Shown: positions 27,428-36,090, counted from the first letter of the stretch. The stretch is 64,000 nucleotides of DNA from Streptacidiphilus jeojiense (GCF_000719095.1 NZ_JOEH01000016.1:186001-250000), one strand, 5' to 3'. The notes: generated from the letters alone by a model not told the origin. A program made the numbers and translations.

Positions 27428-29065
27428 CTGACTACGTTCCGAGAGCTCGGGCTCCTGCCCGAGACAGCAGAGGCCCTCGAGGCCGTCGGCATCATTGAAG
27501 CTTTCCCGATCCAGGAGATGACCCTCCCGGTCGCCCTCAGCGGCCACGACGTCATCGGGCAGGCCAAGACCGGTACCGGCAAGACCCTGGGCTTCGGCCT
27601 TCCCATCATCGACCGGGTGCGCGTCCTCGCCGACGTCGACGCCGGGCGCACCACCGCCGCCGAGCTGCCCAGCTCGCCGCAGGCCCTGGTCGTGGTGCCG
27701 ACCCGCGAGCTGTGCACCCAGGTCACCAACGACCTGCAGACGGCCGGCAAGGTCCGCAACGTCCGGGTCCTCGCCATCTACGGCGGCCGGGCCTACGAGC
27801 CGCAGGTCGAGGCGCTGCAGAAGGGCGTCGACGTGGTCGTCGGCACCCCGGGCCGGCTGCTCGACCTGGCCCGCCAGCGCAAGCTGGACCTCTCCGCCGT
27901 GCGCTGCCTGGTGCTCGACGAGGCGGACGAGATGCTCGACCTGGGCTTCCTGCCCGACGTCGAGAAGATCATGACCATGCTCCCGGCCAAGCGGCAGACC
28001 ATGCTGTTCTCGGCCACCATGCCGGGCCAGGTCATCAGCCTCGCCCGCCGCTACATGAGCCAGCCCACCCACATCCGGGCCGCCGCCCCCGACGACACCG
28101 GCGCCACCGTGGCCTCGGTCGAGCAGCACATCTTCCGGGCCCACTCGCTGGACAAGGTGGAGCTGGTCTCCCGGATCCTGCAGGCCGAGGGCCGCGGCCT
28201 GGCGATGATCTTCTGCCGGACCAAGCGGACCGCCGCCGACGTCGCCGACCAGCTGACCCAGCGCGGCTTCGCGGCCGGCGCGGTCCACGGCGACCTGGGC
28301 CAGGGAGCGCGCGAGCAGGCGCTGCGCGCCTTCCGCAACGGCAAGGTCGACGTCCTGGTCTGCACCGACGTGGCCGCCCGCGGCATCGACGTCGAGGGCG
28401 TCACCCACGTCATGAACTACCAGTGCCCCGAGGACGAGAAGACCTACCTGCACCGCATCGGCCGCACCGGCCGCGCCGGCGCCTCCGGCACCGCGGTGAC
28501 CCTGGTCGACTGGGACGACATGCCCCGCTGGGCGCTGATCAACAAGGCGCTGAGCCTGGGCCTGGGCGAGCCGGAGGAGACCTACTCCACCTCGCCGCAC
28601 CTGTACGAGCTGCTGCACATCGCCCCCGGCACCAAGGGCGTGCTGCCCCGGGCCGACCGCACCCGCGCGGGTCTGGGCGCCGAGGCGATCGAGGACCTGG
28701 GCGAGCCGGGCGGCGGCCGCAAGTCCGCCGACCGCGGTGCCACCGGGCGCGGCGGCCGGGACGGGGGCGGTCGCGGCGACAGCCGTCGTCCCGCCGCTGC
28801 CGAGGCCCCGGCCGAGGAGGCGCGTCCGCGCCGTGAGCGCTCGCGGCGCCGCACCCGTGGCGGTGCCGCCGACGCCGTGCAGGTCGTCGAGACGGTCGGA
28901 ACCGCCGCTGCGGCGCCCGTGGCCGAGGCTCCGGCCGACGCCGTGACCGCCGTGACCGAGGAGACCGCGCCGCACCGGCAAGGCCGCCGAGGCCGTGGAG
29001 ACGGTGGAGACCCTCGCCGGGACCCCCACCGCCGAGGCACCGGCCGTCGAGACCCCCGCAGCTGA
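27428..29065 (+). CDS. DEAD-box RNA helicase (C-terminal tail frameshifted)
   Basis: An RhlE/CsdA-type ATP-dependent RNA helicase. Visible motifs: Q-motif FPIQEMTLP, Walker A AKTGTGKT (~46-53), PTRELCTQV, DEADEML, SATMPGQ, TDVAARGIDV and HRIGRTGRAG. The core ends near residue ~400. The ideal SD GGAAGAGG (27413-27420) lies 7 nt before a CTG at 27428, which begins the conserved LTTFRELGLLPETAEAL. No ATG or GTG is placed there, so CTG initiation is likely. After ~28965 the frame turns into atypical Arg/Gly codons and stops at 29065. The expected Ala/Pro/Arg tail continues in the +1 frame to 29711. Confidence 0.9.
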   Translation: MTTFRELGLLPETAEALEAVGIIEAFPIQEMTLPVALSGHDVIGQAKTGTGKTLGFGLPIIDRVRVLADVDAGRTTAAELPSSPQALVVVPTRELCTQVTNDLQTAGKVRNVRVLAIYGGRAYEPQVEALQKGVDVVVGTPGRLLDLARQRKLDLSAVRCLVLDEADEMLDLGFLPDVEKIMTMLPAKRQTMLFSATMPGQVISLARRYMSQPTHIRAAAPDDTGATVASVEQHIFRAHSLDKVELVSRILQAEGRGLAMIFCRTKRTAADVADQLTQRGFAAGAVHGDLGQGAREQALRAFRNGKVDVLVCTDVAARGIDVEGVTHVMNYQCPEDEKTYLHRIGRTGRAGASGTAVTLVDWDDMPRWALINKALSLGLGEPEETYSTSPHLYELLHIAPGTKGVLPRADRTRAGLGAEAIEDLGEPGGGRKSADRGATGRGGRDGGGRGDSRRPAAAEAPAEEARPRRERSRRRTRGGAADAVQVVETVGTAAAAPVAEAPADAVTAVTEETAPHRQGRRGRGDGGDPRRDPHRRGTGRRDPRS

Positions 29066-29711
29066 GACTCCCGCCGCCGAGGCCCCCGCGCCGCGCACCC
29101 GCCGTCGCCGTACGGCTGCCGCCGCCGAGGCCCCCGCCGTCGAGGCGCCGGCTGAGGCTCCCGCCGAGGCACCGGCCGAGGAGGCCGCCCCGCGCCGCCG
29201 CCGCAGCACCGCCAAGGCCGCGGTCGAGGCGGTCGCCGACACGACCGTCGAGGCCGTCCCGGCGGTCGAGGCCCCGGCCGAGGCCCCGGCCCCGCGCCGG
29301 CGCCGGCGCAGCTCGGTCAGCGCCGAGGTTCCGGCCGAGGCCGTCGAGAGCGCCACCGGCACCGCTGCCGAGCCCGCCGCCGAGGCGCCCGCGCCGCGTC
29401 GGCGCCGCTCCACCACGAAGGCCGCAGCGACCGTGGTGGAGGCCGCAGCCACCGCTGTCGAGGTGTCCGGCACCGTGGCCACCGAGGCGCCCGCGCCGCG
29501 GACCCGCCGCCGGGCAGCCCGCCCCGCGGGCGCGGTCGAGGTGCCGACCCCGGCCGAGGTTCCGGCCCCGCGCCGGCGCACCTCCGCCGCCGCACCGGCC
29601 GCCACCACCGCCGCGGACGAGGTCGCACCGCAGCGCCGCCGCCGTCGCAGTGAGCGCCTGGCCGACGCCGCAGCCGCCACGGCCGCGGCCGAGGCCGCCG
29701 GGCTGCGCTAG
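28974..29711 (+). pseudogene. Displaced C-terminal tail of the DEAD-box helicase
   Basis: In the +1 frame relative to the helicase, an uninterrupted ~245-codon stretch (TGKAAEAVETVETLAG at the start, AEAAGLR at the end) alternates Ala/Pro/Glu/Val with RRRRS-type basic clusters, the same composition as the helicase's last in-frame residues (PAEEARPRRERSRRR). Third codon positions are nearly all G/C in this frame and not in the helicase frame. It has no start or ribosome site of its own, and a strong terminator follows 26 nt after its stop. It is best read as the original helicase tail. The shift falls at 28961-28974 inside a GCGCCGC-type repeat. Confidence 0.75.
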
Positions 29712-29737
29712 CCGCAGGCAGCACAGGCGCACCGACA

Positions 29738-29777
29738 GGGACGGGCGCGGACAGGTACTCCTGTCCGCGCCCGTCCC
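29738..29777 (+). terminator. Strong intrinsic terminator of the helicase gene
   Basis: 17-bp perfect arms (29738-29754, 29761-29777) around a 6-nt loop GTACTC. It follows the displaced tail's stop at 29711 and not the helicase-frame stop at 29065, supporting 29711 as the ancestral gene end. Confidence 0.88.
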
Positions 29778-29873
29778 CGTTCCCGTCCCGCCACGTGGCC
29801 GTCATCTGCGGCCGATAGGGTCGGAGCGCACGACCAGGTGCATTCCCGCAGGCCGGACCGGATGGAGACCGCA

Positions 29874-30767
29874 GTGAGCACGCCCCCGTTCCTCACCCTG
29901 CCCGCCTCGGCCCGCAGCATCCGGCTGGCGACCGCCCGCGGCGAGTTCGCCGCCCTGCACAGCATGCCGCCGAGCGGGTCGCCCCGGGGCACCGCGCTGC
30001 TGGTCCCCGGCTTCACCGGCAGCAAGGAGGACTTCATCGCGCTGCTGGAGCCGCTGACCGAGGCCGGCTTCCAGGTCGTCGCGGTGGACCAGCGGGGCCA
30101 GTACCAGACCGGCGGTCCGGCCGACCCGGCCGCCTACGCCCTGGAACTGCTGGCGCTGGACCTGCTGGCGGTCACCGAGGCCGTCAGCGGCCTGCTGCCC
30201 GGCGCGACCGGGCCGCTGCACCTGCTGGGGCACTCCTTCGGCGGATATGTCGTCCGCGAGGCCGTGCTGCTCGGCGGCAGCACCCCGGAGTCGCTGCCGT
30301 GGAGTTCGCTGACGCTGATGAGCACCGGCCCCGGCCCGGTCGCCGCCGAGGAGGGGAAGCGGGCCGAACTGCTGGTCTCGGTGCTGCCGCTGATGGACCT
30401 GGAGTCGATCTGGCAGGCGATGCGGGAGATGGACCGGGAGGCCGGCGTCGAGCAGCAACTGCCGCCGGAGATCGAGGACTTCCTGCACCGCCGGTGGCTG
30501 GCGAACATCCCCGAGGCGCTGGCCGTGACGGGCCGGCAGCTGACCGTCGAGCCGGACCGGGTGGACGACCTGGCCGCGGCCGGGCTTCCCACCCTGGTGC
30601 TGTCCGGCGAGGAGGACTACGCCTGGCCGGTGACCGAGCAGGCCGGCATGGCGGAGCGACTGGGCGCCGGGTACGTCCGGATCCCCGGTGCCGGGCACTC
30701 GCCCAACGCCGAGCAGCCCGGCGCCACAGCGGCGGCCCTGGCCGATTTCTGGCTGAGCGTCAACTGA
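29874..30767 (+). CDS. α/β-hydrolase (lysophospholipase-like)
   Basis: A 297-aa protein with oxyanion VPGFTGSKEDF, nucleophile GHSFGGYVV, acid in LSGEEDYAWP and His in PGAGHSPNAEQP. The short cap region and absence of a signal peptide suggest a cytosolic esterase or hydrolase acting on a small substrate. The GTG at 29874 is preceded by GGAG inside ATGGAGACCGCA; ATG 29838 is a less likely start. A 283-bp gap follows before the next gene. Confidence 0.83.
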   Translation: MSTPPFLTLPASARSIRLATARGEFAALHSMPPSGSPRGTALLVPGFTGSKEDFIALLEPLTEAGFQVVAVDQRGQYQTGGPADPAAYALELLALDLLAVTEAVSGLLPGATGPLHLLGHSFGGYVVREAVLLGGSTPESLPWSSLTLMSTGPGPVAAEEGKRAELLVSVLPLMDLESIWQAMREMDREAGVEQQLPPEIEDFLHRRWLANIPEALAVTGRQLTVEPDRVDDLAAAGLPTLVLSGEEDYAWPVTEQAGMAERLGAGYVRIPGAGHSPNAEQPGATAAALADFWLSVN

Positions 30768-30863
30768 TACTCCGCCAGAAAGCATTCTCCGACCGTAAGA
30801 GAGTGCTCACGGACTGAATCCGTCGCGACAGATTCGGCGACTTTCAGTAAAGTTCTGTCGGCC

Positions 30864-30890
30864 GGAATATCTTTACCCGGCATTCTCGTT
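30864..30890 (+). promoter_or_regulatory. Possible σR-like promoter (GGAAT-N19-GTT)
   Basis: GGAAT (30864-30868) and GTT (30888-30890) are 19 bp apart, one more than the σR optimum. The next gene starts 160 bp downstream (31051). It is a weak candidate; a TTGACC lies in the same stretch. Confidence 0.3.
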
Positions 30891-31050
30891 TGACCAGACT
30901 GCACACCGTGCGCGCCCATCACTTCCCTCCGCCACATCCCCTGGGCACCGGAGCCCACTCGGGGCCACTCGGTCCGACACCGGGGATTAACGGATGGGCA
31001 ATCGTCGCGAAGCAGCTGCGCTGCATAGTAGGCAAGGAAGGGAGAGGCCC

Positions 31051-31200
31051 ATGCGTTTTGAGATCGTGCGTCTGAGCGACACCGACGGCAGTACACCGGA
31101 GCCCCTCATCGCGGACGCGGACACCGTCCGCGCCATGGTCGAGGACGCCGCCGCAACCGGGGAACGGATCTACATCCGCCCGCACGAACAGGCGTCCTGA
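31051..31200 (+). CDS. Small conserved protein (49 aa)
   Basis: The 49-aa product begins MRFEIVRLSDTDGSTPE and has an ADTVRAMVEDAAATGERIYI segment like a compact βαβ unit. The ATG follows GAAGGGAGAGG at ideal distance, and a strong terminator starts 16 nt after the stop, so this is a real monocistronic gene. The family looks streptomycete-conserved (recalled); function unknown. Confidence 0.75.
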   Translation: MRFEIVRLSDTDGSTPEPLIADADTVRAMVEDAAATGERIYIRPHEQAS

Positions 31201-31215
31201 CCGGAACCGACAGCA

Positions 31216-31251
31216 AGTGCCCCGCAGACCGAGCGGTGTCTGCGGGGCACT
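31216..31251. terminator. Intrinsic terminator between convergent genes
   Basis: 14-bp perfect arms AGTGCCCCGCAGAC / GTCTGCGGGGCACT with an 8-nt loop. It lies between the 49-aa gene and the convergent MFS gene. Confidence 0.85.
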
Positions 31252-31288
31252 CTCGCGTCCGGATCGGGCGCGTCCGGACGGACACGGG

Positions 31289-32551
31289 TCAGGACGGCTG
31301 CGCCGCCAGCTCGTCGGTGAGGGCGCCGGCCGGGGCGGAGGCCGCCACCAGCTCCCGGGCGTCGTGCCGCAGGTGCCGGCGCTGGACCGCGACCACGGCC
31401 ATGGCCAGCACCGCGGCAGCGGCGGCCACCACGAAGGGCATGTGGATGTTCACGTGGTCGGCGAGCTTGGGGGCGATGAACGGCGCCGCGGCCGCGGCGA
31501 ACCAGCGGACGAAGTTGTATCCGGCCGAGGCCACCGGGCGCGGGGCGTCGGAGACCTCCAGCGCCAGCTCCGTGTAGACGGTGTTGTTCATCCCGATGAA
31601 GGCACCGGACAGGACGGTGGCGACGATCGCCGCGGTGTGCGAGCCGTAGCCGAGCAGCAGCAGGTCGGCCGCGAGCAGGACCAGCGAGGTGCCCAGCACC
31701 TTCAGCGAGCCGAAGCGGTCCTGCAGCCGCGGGGCGGCGAACACCGAGCAGAGCGCCAGCAGCACACCCCAGGCGAAGAACACCCCGCCGCTGCGGTACG
31801 GGCTCATGTCCAGCACGAACGGGGAGAACGCCAGCACGGTGAAGAACGCGTAGTTGTAGAAGAAGGCGCTGGCGGCGGTGGAGGCCAGACCCTTGTGGCC
31901 GAGGGCGCGCAGCGGCTCGGAGAGGCGCGTCCTGCGCGCGGGCTTCGGCTGCTCCTTCAGCAGGAAGGAGATGGCGACGAAGCCGACGGCCATCAGCGTC
32001 GCGGTCCCGAAGAAGGGGTAGCGCCACTTCATGTTGCCGAGCACCGCGCCCAGCAGCGGACCGCAGGCCATGCCCAGGCCGAGCGCCGACTCGTAGAGCA
32101 GGATGGCCGATTCACTCCCGCCCGCGGCCGCGCCGACGATGACGGCGAGCGAGGTGGAGACGAACAGGGCGTTGCCGAGGCCCCAGCCGGCCCGGAAGCC
32201 GACCAGCTCGCCGACGCTGCCGGAGGTGCCGGCCAGCGCCGCGAACACCACCACCAGGGCGAGCCCGATCAGCAGGGTCTTCTTGCCGCCGATCCGGCTG
32301 GACACCCAGCCGGTGATCAGCATGGCCACCGCGGTCACCAGGAAGTAGCTGGTGAACAGCAGCGACACCTGGCCGGCGTCGGCGTTCAGGCCCTTGGCGA
32401 TGGACGGCAGGATCGGGTCGACCAGGCCGATGCCCATGAAGGCGACGACCGCGGCGCCCGCCGTGGCCCAGACCGCCATGGGCTGGCGCAGGATGCTGCT
32501 CCGCTCCCGTTCGTGCTCCTGGAATCCGGTCAGTGTCTGTGGACTTCCCAC
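31289..32551 (-). CDS. MFS drug:proton antiporter-type exporter
   Basis: A 420-aa protein with 12 hydrophobic helices. The TM2-TM3 loop carries the MFS A-motif pattern (GWVSSRIGGKKTLL), and AGWGLGNALFVSTSL fits TM4-5 of drug-exporting families. Length and topology suit the DHA1/ACDE-type multidrug exporters. GTG at 32551 is chosen because AGGAGG lies 6 nt upstream; the frame stays open to 32914 but that part is non-coding. An unusually A/T-rich promoter region (32598-32627) drives it. No dedicated regulator gene is adjacent. Confidence 0.85.
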   Translation of the reverse strand: MGSPQTLTGFQEHERERSSILRQPMAVWATAGAAVVAFMGIGLVDPILPSIAKGLNADAGQVSLLFTSYFLVTAVAMLITGWVSSRIGGKKTLLIGLALVVVFAALAGTSGSVGELVGFRAGWGLGNALFVSTSLAVIVGAAAGGSESAILLYESALGLGMACGPLLGAVLGNMKWRYPFFGTATLMAVGFVAISFLLKEQPKPARRTRLSEPLRALGHKGLASTAASAFFYNYAFFTVLAFSPFVLDMSPYRSGGVFFAWGVLLALCSVFAAPRLQDRFGSLKVLGTSLVLLAADLLLLGYGSHTAAIVATVLSGAFIGMNNTVYTELALEVSDAPRPVASAGYNFVRWFAAAAAPFIAPKLADHVNIHMPFVVAAAAAVLAMAVVAVQRRHLRHDARELVAASAPAGALTDELAAQPS

Positions 32552-32597
32552 GACCCGCCTCCTGCTTGTCTCCGGCCTCGCCCTGCGATTTAGATTC

Positions 32598-32627
32598 ATC
32601 ATACATCTATCTAGTTGTAGAGTGCAA
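32598..32627 (-). promoter_or_regulatory. Housekeeping-type promoter of the MFS gene
   Basis: On the minus strand, TTGCAC (32627-32622), 18 bp, then TATGAT (32603-32598). The spacer and flanks contain TAGATAGATG and a TAGAT...ATCTA dyad, a possible regulator site. It is a conspicuous A/T-rich island in ~72% GC DNA. Confidence 0.65.
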
Positions 32628-32683
32628 CGAATACCCACCGTGCGGGTGATCGTCCTTGACTGGCCGGTCGGGAGGGAGGACCG

Positions 32684-33334
32684 TTGGGCAGCATGAGGGG
32701 CGAGCCCAGTTGCCCGAGGTGCGGGGGCCGTGTCCGCGCCCCAGGACTGTTCACCGATACCTGGCAGTGCGACGCGCACGGCACCGTGCATCCGCTGCAA
32801 CCCGTGGTGCCCCCCAGCGTGCAGGCCCTCTCCGTCGCCGTCGCCCGGGCCGAGGTCCCGGTGTGGATGCCCTGGCCGCTGCCGGTCGGCTGGCTGTTCA
32901 CCGGTATCGCCCACGCGGGTGACGACCTGTCAGGCGCCCGCGCCACCGCCGTCGCCTGCTCGGGCCCCGGACCGCTCGGCGGCCCCGGCGAACTGGTCCT
33001 GGTGGCCGAGGAGATCGGCGTCGGCCTCGGCGCCCGCTTCGCCGGGCTGCCCGGCCCCGACCCCGGCGACGCCATCGCCGTCGACAAGCCCCCGCACGCC
33101 AAGGTGCTGGCCGCGGGGCGGCCCACCGCGCTCTGGCACGTGTCCGGCACCCCTGACGACCGGGCCGTGTTCGTGGGCGAGGCCCGCGGGCTGTGGCTGT
33201 GGGCGGTGGCCTGGCCGGAGCGCAGCGGCCTGCTGATGTACGACGAACTGGTGCTCACGGACCTGCGCGACGCGGGAGCCGAGATCGAGCTGCTGCCGTG
33301 CGGTGCGATCTCGCCCCGGCTGCTCGGACCGTAG
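32684..33334 (+). CDS. DUF6758-type zinc-ribbon protein
   Basis: A 216-aa protein that starts with a Cys ribbon (CPRCGGRVRAPGLFTDTWQC). The rest is a mixed α/β body rich in Trp (VPVWMPWPLPVGWLFTG, LWLWAVAWPERSG), which I associate with the streptomycete DUF6758 family; function unknown. TTG at 32684 follows GGGAGG by 5 nt; ATG at 32693 is the alternative with poorer spacing. No membrane segment is evident. It is likely co-transcribed with the PHP gene 104 bp downstream. Confidence 0.75.
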   Translation: MGSMRGEPSCPRCGGRVRAPGLFTDTWQCDAHGTVHPLQPVVPPSVQALSVAVARAEVPVWMPWPLPVGWLFTGIAHAGDDLSGARATAVACSGPGPLGGPGELVLVAEEIGVGLGARFAGLPGPDPGDAIAVDKPPHAKVLAAGRPTALWHVSGTPDDRAVFVGEARGLWLWAVAWPERSGLLMYDELVLTDLRDAGAEIELLPCGAISPRLLGP

Positions 33335-33438
33335 CCGCACGGGGCCCCGGTCGTACCGGGCCCCGGTCACGCAGGACCCTGGTCGCACAGAGCGGCACTC
33401 TAAGCTCGGGGGCGTCCCCGGATTGAGGAGTACCGCAC

Positions 33439-34287
33439 GTGCGCATCGACCTGCACACCCACAGCTCTGCCTCCGACGGCACCGACAGCCCCGCCGAGCT
33501 GGTGGGCCATGCGGTCGCCGCAGGGCTGGACGTCGTCGCGCTCACCGACCACGACACCGTCTCCGGCTACGCCGAGGCGACCGCGGCACTGGCCGGGACG
33601 CCGCTGACGCTGGTCACAGGCGCCGAGCTGTCCTGCCACGTCGAGGGCATCTCGATGCACATGCTGGCCTACCTCTTCGACCCCGAGGACGCCGAACTCA
33701 CCCGGGAGCGCGAGCTGGTGCGCACCGACCGGTTCCGCCGGGCCGAGGCGATGACCGAGCGCTGCCGGGAGCTGGGCGCGCCGATCAGCTGGGAGCAGGT
33801 CCGGCGGATCGCCGGCAGCGGGGCGGTGGGCCGTCCGCATGTGGCGAGCGCGCTGGTGGAGGCCGGGGTGGTGCCCTCGGTGGACGCGGCGTTCACCGCG
33901 GAGTGGCTGGCCAACGGCGGCCGGGCGGACGTCCGCAAGCGGGAGTTCGACCCGTTCGAGGCGGTCCGGCTGGTGCGGGCGGCCGGCGGGGTCACCGTGT
34001 TCGCCCACCCCGGTGCGGTCAAGCGCGGCCGCACCGTCTCCGAGCAGGTCATCGCGGATCTGGCGGCGGCCGGGCTGGGCGGGCTGGAGGTGGACCACAT
34101 GGACCACGACGAGGAGACCCGCGGACAGCTGCGCGGGCTGGCGGCCGATCTCGGCCTGCTGGTGACCGGCTCCAGCGACTACCACGGCAGTCGCAAGGCG
34201 GTGCGGTTGGGCGCGAACACGACTGCGCCCGAGGTCTACGAAGCGATCGTCGCTCGCGCTACGGGGGGTAAGCCGGTTACGGCCTGA
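33439..34287 (+). CDS. PHP-domain phosphoesterase (TrpH/RNase AM-like)
   Basis: A 282-aa polymerase/histidinol-phosphatase-fold enzyme with all metal motifs: DLHTHSSASDGTDSP, LTDHDTVSGY, TGAELSC, FAHPGA and SSDYHGSRK. This single-domain subfamily includes 3',5'-nucleoside bisphosphate phosphatases and 5'-to-3' exoribonucleases. GTG is the start. The gene ends at a full-length copy of the dispersed palindromic element. Confidence 0.88.
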   Translation: MRIDLHTHSSASDGTDSPAELVGHAVAAGLDVVALTDHDTVSGYAEATAALAGTPLTLVTGAELSCHVEGISMHMLAYLFDPEDAELTRERELVRTDRFRRAEAMTERCRELGAPISWEQVRRIAGSGAVGRPHVASALVEAGVVPSVDAAFTAEWLANGGRADVRKREFDPFEAVRLVRAAGGVTVFAHPGAVKRGRTVSEQVIADLAAAGLGGLEVDHMDHDEETRGQLRGLAADLGLLVTGSSDYHGSRKAVRLGANTTAPEVYEAIVARATGGKPVTA

Positions 34288-34306
34288 AGCCCCTCTGTCC
34301 GTTCGG

Positions 34307-34430
34307 GGGTGCGGCGTCTGCATGGCTTGTCGCGCAGTTCCCCGCGCCCCTGGATTGTGCAACTGAGCCAGTTGCAGACCCCTGGGGGCGCGGGGAACTG
34401 CGCGACAAGCCCGCTACGGTCCGCAGCCGA
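34307..34430. repeat. Dispersed palindromic element, copy b
   Basis: The most complete copy: 26-bp perfect arms (34325-34350 and 34385-34410) with an inner dyad GCAACTG-AGC-CAGTTGC and outer CTGCGG/CCGCAG. It lies exactly between the convergent PHP and SUFU-domain genes and is well placed as a bidirectional terminator. Confidence 0.88.
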
Positions 34431-34449
34431 AGACGCGTCAGAAACCACC

Positions 34450-35034
34450 TCAGTCGAGGGGCACCCCGCGCCGCAGCGGGTCGCGCAGATCCGTACCGTG
34501 GCGGAGCCAGCGCTCCTGGAGTTCGGCGGCGCCGTGCACCCGCTTGTGCGCGGCCTCGTTGGGGGTCATCGGCAGCAGCGGCAGGAAGTGGACCGGGTCG
34601 GCCGGCTCGGGGAGCTCCAGGTCCTCGACCAGCCCGCCGGGCTCGGCGACCAGGAACGAGGTGAAGGGTGCCCCCTCCCACAGCGGCGCACCCAGATCCA
34701 GCGAGGCGCCCGGGGCCACCACCAGGCCCTCGACCTGCGGCGAAGCCGCCAGCGTGGCCAGCGGACGCAGCACCTCGTCACGGCCGCCGCGCACGGTGAA
34801 CACCAGCTCGGCGCGGGGGCCGGCGACCGGATCGGCGACCACGCTGGTCGGATCGGCCATCGGCGCCGCCGACATGCCCAGGGTGGCGTAGCGGACCAGG
34901 CCGTCCGCGTCGTGGAACCGCAGCACCTCGATCCGGTCGGCCCCCAGGAAGGTGACCGCGGCGCGGGCGTCCGGCTCGCCGAAGGTACTGGTCAACCGTG
35001 CTTCGACGGCGGTGAGGACTGCGTCGTGGGACAT
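34450..35034 (-). CDS. Suppressor-of-fused (SUFU) domain protein
   Basis: A 194-aa bacterial SUFU-family protein: an N-terminal EVLRFHDADGLVRYATLGMS, a GPRAELVFTVRGG strand pair and a C-terminal FLPLLPMTPNEAAHKRVHGA match the domain's conserved core. Bacterial members have no established function; some associate with polymorphic-toxin immunity, but no toxin gene is adjacent here. ATG at 35034 fits the family start. The preceding EamA gene on the same strand ends 11 bp upstream, so the two probably form one transcript. Confidence 0.85.
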   Translation of the reverse strand: MSHDAVLTAVEARLTSTFGEPDARAAVTFLGADRIEVLRFHDADGLVRYATLGMSAAPMADPTSVVADPVAGPRAELVFTVRGGRDEVLRPLATLAASPQVEGLVVAPGASLDLGAPLWEGAPFTSFLVAEPGGLVEDLELPEPADPVHFLPLLPMTPNEAAHKRVHGAAELQERWLRHGTDLRDPLRRGVPLD

Positions 35035-35045
35035 GGACGACAACC

Positions 35046-35981
35046 CTACGTCCTGCGCTGGCCGCGGATCACGACGAGCAGTCCGATCAGCACCAGGCCC
35101 ACCGCCGGGTAGACCGCCACCGGCGGCATCTGGCCCAGCCAGACCGCACCGATCAGGGCGGCGCCCGGGGTCTCCATCAGGATGGCGGTGGACACCAGCG
35201 AGGGCCCGAGGGTGCGCACCACACGGTTGCTGAGGGAGTGTCCGAGGAACTGGGCCGCGCCGGTGAGCAGCACGATCTTCAGCCAGGTCGAGCCGCTGTA
35301 GCCGGTCAGCGCCTGGCCCGAGGCCACGCAGGCGACCAGCAGCAGGACCGCCGTGGTGGCGTAGCAGACATAGGTGTAGGCGATGGTGCTGGCCGTCCTG
35401 CGGACCTCGCTGCCGAGCAGGAAGTAGCCGGAGGCCGCCATCCCCGCGCCCAGCGCCAAGGCGTCGCCGGCCAGCGCCCGGGTGTCGGTGCTGAAGTCCA
35501 CGCCGGTGAGGACCAGCACCCCGGCGAAGGCGGTGGCCGAGCCGATCCAGACCATCCGCGGGATGTGGTGGCCGCGCAGCCGCAGGTAGAGCGTGGTCCA
35601 CAGCGGGGTGACCGTGCACAGTGCGGTCGAGGAGGCGATCGAGGTCATCCGCAGGCTGGGCAGCCACATGGCGAAGTGCAGCGCCAGGAAGGCGCCCGCG
35701 GCCAGGCAGAGAAGCACCGTCCGCCGGCTCATCGCCCGCAGTTCGGCGCGGTGCCGCAGCAGCGCGATCGGCGAGAGCACGCCGGTGGCGATGCAGTTGC
35801 GCCAGAACGCGATGGCGACGGCGGGGGCCGCGGTCGCGGTGATCAGCGGCGCGGAGAAGGCGACCCCGCTGACCGCGAGGGCCAGCAGCAGGAAGTCGAT
35901 CCTGGGCACGGTGGAGAGGTCCGGGTGCGCGGACGGCGGGGGCGGCGGCGCGTCGGTGGTGACTGCGCTGGTCGTCTGCAC
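35046..35981 (-). CDS. EamA/DMT-family transporter
   Basis: 311 aa with ten predicted helices in two EamA repeats (first ~30-155, second ~175-305). A soluble Pro-rich start (APPPPPSAHPDL) precedes TM1. Conserved features include AFWRNCIATG in TM2 and ALCTVTPLWTTLYL in TM4. Such drug/metabolite transporters move small metabolites; the substrate is unknown. It is upstream of and close to the SUFU gene. Confidence 0.87.
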   Translation of the reverse strand: MQTTSAVTTDAPPPPPSAHPDLSTVPRIDFLLLALAVSGVAFSAPLITATAAPAVAIAFWRNCIATGVLSPIALLRHRAELRAMSRRTVLLCLAAGAFLALHFAMWLPSLRMTSIASSTALCTVTPLWTTLYLRLRGHHIPRMVWIGSATAFAGVLVLTGVDFSTDTRALAGDALALGAGMAASGYFLLGSEVRRTASTIAYTYVCYATTAVLLLVACVASGQALTGYSGSTWLKIVLLTGAAQFLGHSLSNRVVRTLGPSLVSTAILMETPGAALIGAVWLGQMPPVAVYPAVGLVLIGLLVVIRGQRRT

Positions 35982-36090
35982 GGCGCTCCTCGGCTGCTGG
36001 CCCGCTCCCAGTAAGGGGCATGACGATGGTATGGGACTGACGCTCCCCGGGCGAAGGGGTATCAGGGCGTGGACGCCATAAGCTCAGCGC

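Noticed and set aside
26213..29680. A 1155-codon open frame on the minus strand
   Set aside because: Only its first ~249 codons from 26962 (ferritin-like) are real; the rest is the antisense shadow of the DEAD-box helicase and its Ala/Pro/Arg tail.
28995..29700. Repetitive DNA in the helicase tail as a satellite
   Set aside because: The repeats follow from Ala/Pro/Glu/Arg coding bias, not from exact nucleotide units.
28974..29711. Independent gene in the helicase tail region
   Set aside because: No ribosome site or start codon, same composition as the helicase tail; better explained as a frameshifted C-terminus.
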